This document shows, one piece after another, positions 53,625 through 61,760 of a stretch of DNA of 64,000 bases. Both the position numbers and the translations under genes were made by a program. The DNA lies in assembly GCF_014191725.1 (NCBI RefSeq), contig NZ_JACHWZ010000002.1, forward strand, positions 199,735-263,734, in the 5' to 3' direction. The notes below the pieces were generated by a model, which searched no databases, was not told the origin of the DNA, and was given only the letters and a program-made list of their open reading frames with translations. Every line of letters starts with the position of its first letter. Position 1 is the first letter of the stretch. The DNA comes from Microbulbifer rhizosphaerae (lineage in GTDB: Bacteria > Pseudomonadota > Gammaproteobacteria > Pseudomonadales > Cellvibrionaceae).

Positions 53625-55280
53625 ATGTCGTACTTGAACATTGAGAATCGGCAGGGGGTACGCTTTCGCGTAAGAGAAGGATGGTACTATCCGCCGCATC
53701 TCCCTCAGGGCTTCACTGAGCATTTTGTCGACCTGCCATTGCTGCAGAGTTTCGACGATGCGGTACTTGAGCAGGTCTGCCAAAAGTTTCTCGGCTTCGC
53801 CCAAGAGCTCCCCGACCCTACCAATCCCCATTACCGGCGCCAGTTTGAAAGTACCCCCCTGCTCGATCCCTACGCGGGTGCGCCGGCCTTTTTCAGCGAC
53901 CCGGGGAAAAGAATCTACCTCGCCCTGACCCAACAGCGCCTGATCATCGAGGAAAATCCCCCCGGCGAAGAAGAGCTGGCCGAACAGCAATCCCAACTGC
54001 TGCAAAAGATACGCATGGCCCTCCGGCAGATCATCGCCCAGGAAAGGGCTGAGGCCGCCCAACATACGCAGAGGCTGGCCCAGGAATCCCACGTCAACCG
54101 CGCCCTCATCTACACCGGCGCCTTTTTCAACGGCCTCTGGAACGCCGGCGTCGACCTCGCGAAGTGGGTCAAAGAGGTCAGCGACGTCGTTAGCCCCACC
54201 CAGCACCTCCTGCGCAGCATCCACGCCAGCCACCGTGCCCTGCAGCGCAACCGGGAAAACGGCGAGAACATCCTCACCGCCTATGTCGATGAACACCTGA
54301 AGGGGGAAAAGCGCGAGCTGGTGCAAGCCCTAGGCTTCGATCCCAGCGCCATTACCCGGGAACAATTCGATCAGGCAATGGAAATCGCCGATCTGGTTTG
54401 GGAAAGTCCGGCCCTGCGGGCAGATCTCATTCGTTTTGCCAAGGACTACGTCAACGCCCAGCACGCCATAGAGCTCACCAACCTCTCCGGCAGCGCCGCC
54501 TTCGAGATCCTGTTCACCATCGTCCTGGCCGCCGTCACCGCCGGCGCCGGCCTCGCAGCCAGCGCCGCCAGCCAAGCCAGGCACCTTGCCAAATTCCGCA
54601 AGGTGGGTGACTTGTTGATGGAGTTTGCCGAGCACCTCAAGAAAGTAAGGCAACGACTGAAACGCAGCAACCCCGGGGATAAGGACAGAACTGCGTCTTA
54701 TAGCGACCTAGAAGTTGAAGAAATCGTGGATTCAAAACCCACTAGCAATAGCTCTTCAGCCACCTCTACCTCAAGGATAAGAAAGGTTAAGGAGACTTAT
54801 AATGGTAATGAAGCCGAATGGACAATTGATGAGCAGGGACGACCGACATCTGTCGAAGCGACTTTGTCCAAATCGGAGAAAGGCGGTGTGCGCTCTTCCG
54901 CAGAAACAAAATTACAACAGGAAGTCGGAGGGGACACACGCTTAGACAGCGATGAGGGAGGTCATATTATTGGCCATCGCTTTATGTCGGATCAAGGTGA
55001 GAAAAACTTGTTCCCTCAAAATTCAAACCTCAACCGCGGCGCCTACAAAAAAATGGAGAACGAGTGGGCGGATTGGACCAATGAAGGGTTCGAAGTTAAA
55101 CTGAAGGTCAGCTTAGAGCCGCCCGGGGCCGAACGCCCTACAAACATTATTTCAGAATATGAAGTGATTGACCCAAAAACAGGCGATATTGTATTTGACC
55201 GACGACATAACTTTTCGAACTCAGCCGGAGAAGCCTTTGACAGAATACCCAAAGCAGATATGCAATTCTATGGGGAATAG
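53625..55280 (+). CDS. Polymorphic toxin with C-terminal DNA/RNA non-specific endonuclease domain
   Basis: The 551-residue protein has an N-terminal delivery/processing region (~1-350) with a hydrophobic segment (SAAFEILFTIVLAAVTAGAGLAASAAS, ~residues 285-311), a polar linker (~360-385) and a C-terminal nuclease. The nuclease carries GGHIIGHRF (His447, His451), NLFPQNSNLNRGAYKKMENEW (~462-481) and DRRHNF, matching the Endonuclease_NS_2 type used as bacterial toxins. A YezG-like immunity gene starts two bases after the stop. The N-terminal part recurs as broken copies at 56165-58090 and 61005-61225. The secretion route is not shown. Confidence 0.85.
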   Translation: MSYLNIENRQGVRFRVREGWYYPPHLPQGFTEHFVDLPLLQSFDDAVLEQVCQKFLGFAQELPDPTNPHYRRQFESTPLLDPYAGAPAFFSDPGKRIYLALTQQRLIIEENPPGEEELAEQQSQLLQKIRMALRQIIAQERAEAAQHTQRLAQESHVNRALIYTGAFFNGLWNAGVDLAKWVKEVSDVVSPTQHLLRSIHASHRALQRNRENGENILTAYVDEHLKGEKRELVQALGFDPSAITREQFDQAMEIADLVWESPALRADLIRFAKDYVNAQHAIELTNLSGSAAFEILFTIVLAAVTAGAGLAASAASQARHLAKFRKVGDLLMEFAEHLKKVRQRLKRSNPGDKDRTASYSDLEVEEIVDSKPTSNSSSATSTSRIRKVKETYNGNEAEWTIDEQGRPTSVEATLSKSEKGGVRSSAETKLQQEVGGDTRLDSDEGGHIIGHRFMSDQGEKNLFPQNSNLNRGAYKKMENEWADWTNEGFEVKLKVSLEPPGAERPTNIISEYEVIDPKTGDIVFDRRHNFSNSAGEAFDRIPKADMQFYGE

Positions 55281-55282
55281 CC

Positions 55283-55675
55283 ATGAACCTTGATAAAAAA
55301 TATATTGAAGACATAGGGTCACTAGTTCTCAATTGTAAAAAGGTACTTGAGAACGAATGGACAGAACTCTCAGTTGTGTTTGACGTTTCAGAAGGCCATA
55401 TAGCAAATTCTGGATTTTTATATAATGGAGAAAAGGTGAGGCCAATTTCTCTAAGCATAGAGAACAATCCCCTACTCCTGGATAACAAGATCTATGAGTT
55501 CCAATCTGCCGTAGCCGATCAATGCGGCAGCAAGTTTAAGCAGATTTTAATTCAGATGGAAAACGAGAGGCAGAAGATAAAAATAGATTTTGAGTTCGAC
55601 AATCCCGATCGCTGGAAGATCGTGCCTAGAAAACTAAAAGAAATGCGCGAGGCACTGCGACCGAATTTTTCATAA
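55283..55675 (+). CDS. YezG-like (DUF600) immunity protein
   Basis: The 130-residue acidic protein (MNLDKKYIEDIGSLVLNCKKVLENEWTELSVVFDVSEGHIANSGFLYNGEKVRPISLS ... KIKIDFEFDNPDRWKIVPRKLKEMREALRPNF) fits the YezG/DUF600 immunity family that neutralises YeeF-type nuclease toxins. It begins two bases after the toxin stop, typical of toxin-immunity pairs. It is AT-rich compared with the chromosome. Two broken paralogues lie at 58768-59065 and 59096-60989. Confidence 0.82.
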   Translation: MNLDKKYIEDIGSLVLNCKKVLENEWTELSVVFDVSEGHIANSGFLYNGEKVRPISLSIENNPLLLDNKIYEFQSAVADQCGSKFKQILIQMENERQKIKIDFEFDNPDRWKIVPRKLKEMREALRPNFS

Positions 55676-55706
55676 ATCTGACACGATCGAGGATTTCACC
55701 AAGAAA

Positions 55707-56090
55707 ATGGAAAAAGTTCTAGACTTAGGCTTCATCGACAAAGAAAGAAATATACCTGGAACGTCTATTACAGAAGGCAGGGAGTACAAATATATAATCT
55801 GCAACGGCAAGATGGATATAGCAGCCTTATTTATGAAAGTCGTTCGAAAAATAATCCCTCAGATTGCTAAAAGCGGCGGTATAATAAATGAAGACTGCAG
55901 AATAACTTTACCTTCTGGAGAGTGTTACTTTGCCGTTTCTTACAAAGGCGACATTAGTGGGTGGCGCCAACAGATTGAACGAGGAGCTGACGCTTTAGGA
56001 TTGTTAGTAGCAGAAATTTCTCATGATAAGCTCATACTTAGTGACCGCAATAAAGTTTTATTATCAGAATGCAAAATCAAATTTGATTAA
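55707..56090 (+). CDS. Hypothetical small protein, probable second immunity gene
   Basis: The 127-residue AT-rich frame reads MEKVLDLGFIDKERNIPGTSITEGREYKYIICNGKMDIAALFMKVVRKIIPQIAKSGGIINEDCRITLPSGECYFAVSYKGD. The open frame continues upstream of the ATG (SDTIEDFTKK), so the true start is uncertain. I recognise no family. Position right after a toxin/immunity pair and before a broken toxin copy suggests an orphan immunity gene. Confidence 0.55.
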   Translation: MEKVLDLGFIDKERNIPGTSITEGREYKYIICNGKMDIAALFMKVVRKIIPQIAKSGGIINEDCRITLPSGECYFAVSYKGDISGWRQQIERGADALGLLVAEISHDKLILSDRNKVLLSECKIKFD

Positions 56091-56445
56091 GTCTTCACCC
56101 GCTATTAAAAGCTTAGCTACTTCTCTCTTTTTGTAGGAGCGACCCATCACCAAACACAACTTCAGACACGGACATGCTCTTTCCTTCGAGCAACAGTTCC
56201 CCGATCCTACCGTTCCCCATTACCGGCGCCAGCTTGAAAGTTCGATCCCTACGCAGGTGCGCCGGCCTTCTTCAGCGGCCCCGGGAAAAAAATCTACCTC
56301 GCCCTGGCCCAACAGCGCCTGATCATCGAGGAAAATCCCCCCGACGGAGAAGAGCCGGCGTTTTTCAAGATAGTTGTCGCCTTTTTTCGTTACGCTGCGA
56401 CTTCGCTTTCTGACTCTTCTTTCTGTGGATTCAATGCCACGGACC

Positions 56446-57447
56446 CTACCGGTGTCCAGTCCCTTGTCTCTCCAGACCAGCGCGATGGATTTCTCTCTCT
56501 CTCGCCAGCTTGTAGACTTTCTCCCGCCCGGATAATAGGGCCACGTCCTTGCCGTCATGTCTGTCCGCCGGGGTGACATACTTGATGCCACTATGCAGAT
56601 GCTCGTGGTTGTACCAGTGCATAAATCTCTCTACCCACTGCCTCGCCTCGTCCAGTGAAGCAAAGCCCTCCGAGGGCCAGCGTGGACAGTATTTCACCGT
56701 GCGGAACAACGATTCCGAGTAGGGGTTATCGTTGCTCACCCGCGGGCGACTGTGCGAGGCTTGGATGCCCAGATCGTACAGCTTGGCCTGCAAGGTCTGC
56801 GACTTCATCGGCGCGCCGTTATCGGAGTGCAATACCGGAGGACTGCAAAAACACTGCTCCCGCAGCATGGCCCGTTGTATCAGCACCGCCGCATGTTCGC
56901 CGGACTCGCTCTCGTGCACCTCCCAGACCACGCCCTTGCGGCTATAGATGTCTTCCACCAGATACAGGTAGTAATACAGTCCCTTCACCGATGACGGCAA
57001 ATAGGTGATGTCCCAGGTCCACACCTGGTTGGGCGCCTCGGCCACAAAGGTGGCGGGAGCCTTGCGCTTCTTCTTGGACTTCGATCGTCCGCGATGATGC
57101 AGTTGGTCCGCATCCTTTAAAGTCCGATAGAAGCTCGATTCTGAGGCGATATACTCGCCGCGGTCCGCCAGCGTGGGCACTATCTGGCCCGGCGGCTTGC
57201 TGGCGAACTCCGGTCTGTTGCACATATCCAGAATCGTCTGCCGTTCCTCTTCCGCCAGCTTGTTCTGTGCCTCTGGTCTCTGTGCACCGGGGCGCTGGTC
57301 TTCTTGCGACGCCCCTTCCGCAGTCCAGCGCTGCAGGGTACGCAGGCTGATGCCCACTTCCGCGCAGGTCGGGGCTTTGCGAGCACCCGCAGCCACGGCT
57401 TCCTCTATCCATCCAATCAGTTGTCGCCGCTCCGGGGCCGGGGTCAT
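56446..57447 (-). CDS. IS3-type transposase OrfB (DDE integrase)
   Basis: The ~333-residue product has the rve-type DDE core: Asp in VWTWDITYLPSSVKGLYYYLYLVEDIYSRKGV, Asp in VLHSDNGAPMKSQTLQAKL and Glu in SNDNPYSESLFRTVKY, with a C-terminal HWYNHEHLHSGIKYVTPADRH. The ATG at 57447 overlaps the TGA of orfA (ATGA), so the two are translationally coupled and not joined by the usual -1 frameshift. A longer frame to 57690 is a shadow of orfA. Confidence 0.9.
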   Translation of the reverse strand: MTPAPERRQLIGWIEEAVAAGARKAPTCAEVGISLRTLQRWTAEGASQEDQRPGAQRPEAQNKLAEEERQTILDMCNRPEFASKPPGQIVPTLADRGEYIASESSFYRTLKDADQLHHRGRSKSKKKRKAPATFVAEAPNQVWTWDITYLPSSVKGLYYYLYLVEDIYSRKGVVWEVHESESGEHAAVLIQRAMLREQCFCSPPVLHSDNGAPMKSQTLQAKLYDLGIQASHSRPRVSNDNPYSESLFRTVKYCPRWPSEGFASLDEARQWVERFMHWYNHEHLHSGIKYVTPADRHDGKDVALLSGREKVYKLAREREIHRAGLERQGTGHR

Positions 57448-57944
57448 TCTTCCCCGCTGTCCTCTCCCCAAAGGGCATTCAGCTTTTTTCTCAACACCAG
57501 CAGCGCTGTCATTTCCGCGAGGGCCTTCTCCTTTCGGTGAAGATCCTTCTCCAACTCCTTGATGCGCTTCTTGGCCCGCCGGGCCTCTTCCCGCTCCTGT
57601 TTGCGACGCTCGGCATCGGTCAGTGTGCCCTGGATACAGGCCGCTCTCCAGGCCTGTACCTGCTCCGGGTACAGCCCCTTGCTGCGACAATATTCACTCA
57701 GCGCGGCTTCGCTGAGGCTGGCGGTTTCAACGACGACCGCGAACTTGGCTTCCGCCGACCAATCTTCGCTCTGTTTACCACTGCCCGGCACCGGTATACC
57801 CTTCTCTTTGGCTTGCTGGCGCCAATTGTACAGGGTGCCTTCGCTGATGCCTTCTTCCGCCGCGATCTCCGGGATGGGCCGGTTCTCCGGCGGCAGCAGC
57901 TTCTTCAGCACTGAGGCTTTGCGTTCTGTGGAATAACGGGGCAT
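57444..57944 (-). CDS. IS3-type transposase OrfA (helix-turn-helix)
   Basis: The 166-residue product has two HTH segments (MPRYSTERKASVLKKLLPPENRPIPEIAAEEGISEGTLYNWRQQAKEKG and SEAALSEYCRSKGLYPEQVQAWRAACIQG) and a leucine-zipper-like C-terminus (RRAKKRIKELEKDLHRKEKALAEMTALLVLRKKLNALWGED). It binds the element ends. It starts near the right terminal repeat and is intact. Confidence 0.9.
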   Translation of the reverse strand: MPRYSTERKASVLKKLLPPENRPIPEIAAEEGISEGTLYNWRQQAKEKGIPVPGSGKQSEDWSAEAKFAVVVETASLSEAALSEYCRSKGLYPEQVQAWRAACIQGTLTDAERRKQEREEARRAKKRIKELEKDLHRKEKALAEMTALLVLRKKLNALWGEDSGEE

Positions 57945-58239
57945 TTGCTCCTCTTTACCGCCCCCTGTCTTGGCTTCTTCGGTTCAGTAGAGGCGACAAC
58001 TATCCTGACACAGAGGGGCCGAACAGCAATCCCAACTGCTGCAAAAGATACGCATGGCCCTCCGGCAGATCATCGCCCAAGAAAGGGCTGGCCAGTAAGA
58101 ATGCAGCTAAAAACTACCTAAAAGAAATTGGCGTCACACCTCATCATCTCGACAACCAGACAATACAGTTTATACCAACCAAACTGCATGGAAATATACC
58201 ACATATCGGATCGGCCTCAGATCTCCGAGGAGGATTTTA

Positions 58240-58761
58240 ATGGATACTATAACATTTGATGGCCTTGGAGCCAGAGAGTTATTAGAGAGCTCAAAGAAAA
58301 CTTTCGCTATAGAAAATGTACAATCTGAACTGGACTTTAAATTTCCACCTGAATACTCGACCGTTCTTGAGGAATTCAAAGGGCCAATAGTTTTCAATAA
58401 CGGAGCCACATTTAAACCAATTCAAGAAACACCTGTTGATTCGGAAAATGGTTTTCTGTCTCTTGAAATACTGTATGGATTAAGGGGAAATTCAAACCTC
58501 ATTGATAAAAATAATATGTATAATGAACAGATCCCTTCCAATTTAATCACTATCGGGGAATCATCTGGAGGCGACCAAATATGCTTATCATGTAAAACTG
58601 GAAAAGTATATTTTTGGTATCATGAAGCCAAAACTGAAGAATATTCAGCATATGAAATATCCAATAATATTATTGAATTCTTCAGTTCATTAAAGAAAGA
58701 TGATGAACAGCATGAAATAAAAAAAGACATCGATGAATCAGGATCTTTCCTAGAATTTTAA
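58240..58761 (+). CDS. SUKH/SMI1-KNR4 family immunity protein
   Basis: The 173-residue AT-rich protein (ARELLESSKKTFAIENVQSELDFKFPPEYSTVLEEFKGPIVFNNGATFKPI ... NLITIGESSGGDQICLSCKTGKVYFWYHEAKTEEYSAYEISNNIIEFFSSL) matches the SUKH superfamily, a frequent immunity partner of nuclease toxins including LHH types. GAGGAGG upstream and the TAATG overlap with the LHH remnant show it was the cognate immunity gene. Its toxin is now broken, so it survives as an orphan. Confidence 0.82.
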   Translation: MDTITFDGLGARELLESSKKTFAIENVQSELDFKFPPEYSTVLEEFKGPIVFNNGATFKPIQETPVDSENGFLSLEILYGLRGNSNLIDKNNMYNEQIPSNLITIGESSGGDQICLSCKTGKVYFWYHEAKTEEYSAYEISNNIIEFFSSLKKDDEQHEIKKDIDESGSFLEF

Positions 58762-58767
58762 GAGAAA

Positions 58768-59065
58768 ATGCAATTTACTACAAACCTACTTATTGACGTC
58801 AAAGATAGCCACATTCAGGAAATTGGCAACTTTATTTTGCAATACAAAAAAGTTGTTGAGCATGAATGGCAGGAAATTTCATTTGTTTTTGATGTAACAG
58901 ATGGCCACATGGCAAACTATGGCAAACTATGGCTTTTTATACAATAATGATAGCATTCGACCAGCGACTAAGGTCAATGGAAAAATTAAGATTGATTTTG
59001 AATTTGACAATCCTGACCGCTGGAAAATATCTCCAATACACTATAAAAAAATGCAAAAAAATTAA
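58768..59065 (+). pseudogene. Frameshifted and internally deleted YezG-like immunity gene
   Basis: It starts MQFTTNLLIDVKDSHIQEIGNFILQYKKVVEHEWQEISFVFDVTDGHMANY, then a 10-bp duplication (GGCAAACTAT at 58911-58920 and 58921-58930) shifts the frame to an early stop. Removing one copy restores GFLYNNDSIRPAT. The rest lacks the middle ~45 codons and resumes at KIKIDFEFDNPDRWKI, as in the intact gene at 55283. Confidence 0.85.
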
Positions 59066-59344
59066 AGCCAAACCTATCACAACCAAAACAGCCGCGTGAA
59101 TATATCAAATGATAAAATTAAGAATATTGGTAAACTGGTTCTGCAATGTGAAGATGTTGTCGAAAACGAATGGGATAGCCTTTCCTTTGTTTTCGATGTT
59201 GCAGAGGGAAGCGCGTCAAACCCTGGGTTTCTTTACAGGGACGAAAAGGCAATTCCTGCAACTTCGGAAATAGAAGATAAGCCTTTAGTGCTGGATGACA
59301 CCATTGTAGATCTTATAAATGAAATCGCCAGAGAGTACGGACAT

Positions 59345-60834
59345 GAATGGCACTAAGTTAAGCTTTCTTGGGGTGGCCACACTTCCGGATTTTCTCCCTA
59401 GCAACTGACCTTGGCTCGCTCAGCAGCCCGTAGGGTTTTGGCCTTCTCTTTACGCGGCGCGGCTCTACTCTGCCCGGCCTTTTGCCAACGGCAATACCGG
59501 CGATAAGGCCGCAAAGGCTATCCAGATCGGCGTCATTTCTTCTCGGGCCACTCACAAACACCCGCCAGAGTTGCAGCGTATGCTTGAAGCTGATTTCCTT
59601 TGGCAATATACCTGCCAGCGTTGCCGAGCGGTTCATTAGCCAACGAACCAGGTTGTAGGCCAGAAGGTGCACCCAGATCTCCTTGATTACCATCTCCGGA
59701 GTCTTACAGCGCAGAACGTCCATTCCCAGTGTGGTTTTTATCTCTCTCAGATTGAGTTCGATCTGCCAGCGGTCCTTGTACAGGTCGCCCAACTGCTTAC
59801 GTGGTGCCGTTTTGTCCGATAACAGCGTGGTAACCAGTACCTTTTTGTCGACCTGCAACTCCCTGATAGACAGGCTATCGGGCAACAGTTCATACCAACT
59901 CGGGTCCATCCATTTGGGCCTTGCAGGCTTGCGCCATTCAACAACATGATCCTTGGAGCCAAGGCTTCGCCCTTTGCGGAAGTCCGTCCGGCGCCCCGCG
60001 TGTTGTTGCATGACGACATCAACGCCGCGTGACTGCAATTCTGCAATCAGGAAGTAGGAGGCGTAATAACGATCGGCAACGACGATGTCGCCCTCGGTAA
60101 AGGTATCCAGTATCTCTCGCAGAAGGCTATGCTCTCCAGTTCCTTTACCTTGAAAGGGCGCATAGGCCACGTTGAGCAAAGCTCCACTGCCGTAGGCAAT
60201 GATGCCCACCAAGCGCGCAATAGGAAAGCCTAAACCGGGCTCCTGTGTAGCCTGCTGTGGAAATCGAGCTTGGTTCTCGGCGGTGTCCGGCATAGAAACC
60301 GTGGTGCCATCCACCAACTTGACCGGGCGTCCATGCCAGCGCCATTGTTGGGGCGTATTATCATCAATCATGCCTCCCAGTTGGCGAGTCAGGCGAACTA
60401 CCATGTTGAGCGGCAGGCGCTGGCGTGCTTGGCAGTAAGCACTGGTATTTACCGCACTCACCCACTCGTGTAGGCGGTCAACAGCGATTTTGTTGACGAC
60501 TGACTGGCAGGAGGCGTCTGCGTCGAGCGCTTGGGAGAGGAATGCTCCCAAGGTGACAGTTGGAGTAAAAACTCGCTCACGGTGCTCCGGTTGCTCTTCT
60601 TCGATGATCTGAAACAAGGACTTGTGCTGGAGCGCTGAACCGATCTGGCTGAAATCAGTGCTGGAGGCACAGCGAGTAATGGATTGCTGTTGAGCGTGGC
60701 GGAGCTTGCGGGTACTATCCATGAAACGGGTGGTTGTTGCGATTTTTGTTTTGTTTGGCGACTGACATTATATCGCAAAAATCACCCGTTTTTCGTTTTA
60801 AATCAATGAGTTACGCCTTAACTTAGTGCCATTC
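59345..60834 (-). mobile_element. IS4-type insertion sequence with 11-bp target duplication
   Basis: Terminal repeats GAATGGCACTAAGTTAAG (59345-59362) and its reverse complement (60817-60834) are perfect. AGTACGGACAT is present on both sides (59334-59344 and 60835-60845) as the target duplication. The element is ~1490 bp with one intact transposase gene, and sequence identity of the ends suggests recent insertion. Confidence 0.95.
59358..60722 (-). CDS. IS4-family transposase
   Basis: The 454-residue protein has the IS4 DDE pattern: Asp in VKLVDGTTVSMPD, Asp in GDIVVADRYYASYFLI and the Y-x2-R-x3-E-x6-K block YKDRWQIELNLREIKTTLGMD. The C-terminus is basic (RVEPRRVKRRPKPYG). It is full length and intact, and it reads opposite to the immunity gene it disrupts. 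Confidence 0.93.
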   Translation of the reverse strand: MDSTRKLRHAQQQSITRCASSTDFSQIGSALQHKSLFQIIEEEQPEHRERVFTPTVTLGAFLSQALDADASCQSVVNKIAVDRLHEWVSAVNTSAYCQARQRLPLNMVVRLTRQLGGMIDDNTPQQWRWHGRPVKLVDGTTVSMPDTAENQARFPQQATQEPGLGFPIARLVGIIAYGSGALLNVAYAPFQGKGTGEHSLLREILDTFTEGDIVVADRYYASYFLIAELQSRGVDVVMQQHAGRRTDFRKGRSLGSKDHVVEWRKPARPKWMDPSWYELLPDSLSIRELQVDKKVLVTTLLSDKTAPRKQLGDLYKDRWQIELNLREIKTTLGMDVLRCKTPEMVIKEIWVHLLAYNLVRWLMNRSATLAGILPKEISFKHTLQLWRVFVSGPRRNDADLDSLCGLIAGIAVGKRPGRVEPRRVKRRPKPYGLLSEPRSVAREKIRKCGHPKKA

Positions 60835-61004
60835 AGTACGGACATGAATTCTGCCAAATACTCATTCAACTGGAAAATGAAACTGAGAAAATAAAAATAG
60901 ACTTTGAATTTGACAATCCGAACCGCTGGAAAATAGTGCCAAGCAAGCTAAAAGAGATGCGCGAAGTACTGCGACCGAACTTTCCCTGAGCCTCTTACGC
61001 GCAG

Positions 61005-61225
61005 TTGATCCGGAAACCCTGCGGCAACTGCGCCCGATCTACACTGCGCTTTCCAATGGACTCTGAAACGCCGGCGTCGACCTCGCCAAGTAGGCCAAGG
61101 AAGTCAACCCCACCCAGCGCCTTCTGCGCAGCACGCCAGCCACCGTGCCCTGCAGCGCAACCGGGAAAACGGCGAGAACATCCTCACCGCCTATCTCGAT
61201 GAACACCTGAAGGGAGAGGTTCCGG
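61005..61225 (+). pseudogene. Fragment of the toxin N-terminal region
   Basis: This matches the toxin gene around 54115-54310 (NAGVDLAK, TQRLLRS, ALQRNRENGENILTAYLDEHLKGE in the intact frame) but has in-frame stops (TGA after GL, TAG in place of Trp) and small deletions. After 61225 the similarity ends and a different frame (MNERKVFDMLDSDLNQDGEF) begins. Confidence 0.8.
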
Positions 61226-61392
61226 CTCTGCTGGTGATGAACGAGCGGAAAGTCTTTGACATGCTCGACTCCGACCTGAACCAGGACGGCGAATTTCTAC
61301 CCCGTGACTTACCGATGGCAGAACAGGATATATCTTCAATCCGCGCAGGCGCCCTACTCCGCCAGAGCCTCGGCTTATCCGGAAGTAAAAAG
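61226..61392 (+). other. Coding-like remnant with an EF-hand-type loop
   Basis: The frame after the toxin fragment reads VMNERKVFDMLDSDLNQDGEFLPRDLPMAEQDISSIRAGALLRQ; DSDLNQDGEF resembles a calcium-binding loop. It has no start site of its own and runs into R element copy 3. It is probably a piece of another lost C-terminal domain. Confidence 0.4.
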
Positions 61393-61760
61393 GCCGGCAG
61401 CAACCGAGTTACTGCCGGCTCAAAATGATGGTCTCAACCATCGGACGGTTACAACAACACTATCAAGAGCGAAGGGAGCATCCTGCCCCGCGGCCAGGCC
61501 CATTCCCATACTGGGCAGACGTAGGCTCTGTGTATACCCAGTTGGCCTGGCAATTCAGCTGACGCTGAATGGCTTCCTGCCCGAACCGCGCCGCAAGGGG
61601 CACGTTATCCGGTCCATCGGATGCGGTGTCGAAGAGTGTCTGTCCCTAGACCCGCCGCCTGAACAACCGAGCGACGCCGTACTCCTCAACCCAAGCGCTA
61701 CTCTACGGATAAACCGATAACAGGTCGATCACACGCCATTACACGTCATTACAGGTTTGG
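61393..61760. repeat. R element, copy 3
   Basis: Starts with GCCGGCAG-CAACCGAGTTA-CTGCCGGC, keeps the GTCCAT-loop hairpin and the invariant 3' block ending ACAGGTTTGG. It leads into the same downstream DNA as copy 1 (TAGGATGGGC arm, remnant frame, array leader), so copies 1 and 3 belong to a larger duplicated module. Confidence 0.75.

Larger units (their letters stand above)
56363..58010 (-). mobile_element. IS3-type insertion sequence
   Basis: Imperfect terminal repeats TCAAGATAGTTGTCGCC (56365-56381) and its near reverse complement (57992-58008; one mismatch) bracket two transposase genes. It interrupts the broken toxin copy: the left flank ends GAAGAGCCGGC, the right flank resumes GGCCGAACAGC. 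I could not define a clean target duplication. Confidence 0.8.
56165..58240 (+). pseudogene. Broken toxin copy: N-terminal fragments joined to an LHH nuclease tail, split by an IS3-type element
   Basis: DNA at 56185-56360 matches the toxin gene around 53800-53970, with indels. After the IS element, 58014-58090 matches its continuation (AEQQSQLLQKIRMALRQIIAQERA). At ~58090 the frame jumps to ASKNAAKNYLKEIGVTPHHLDNQTIQFIPTKLHGNIPHIGSASDLR, the C-terminus of an LHH-type nuclease toxin. Most of the middle is missing, so this is a dead toxin whose tail still overlaps the following SUKH gene (TAATG). Confidence 0.8.
59096..60989 (+). pseudogene. YezG-like immunity gene interrupted by IS4-type element
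   Basis: The 5' part (59096-59344) encodes MNISNDKIKNIGKLVLQCEDVVENEWDSLSFVFDVAEGSASNPGFLYRDEKAIPAT to EIAREYGH. After the insertion, 60846-60989 continues EFCQILIQLENETEKIKIDFEFDNPNRWKIVPSKLKEMREVLRPNFP. Taking out the element and one target copy restores one continuous frame like the intact gene at 55283-55675. Confidence 0.88.
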
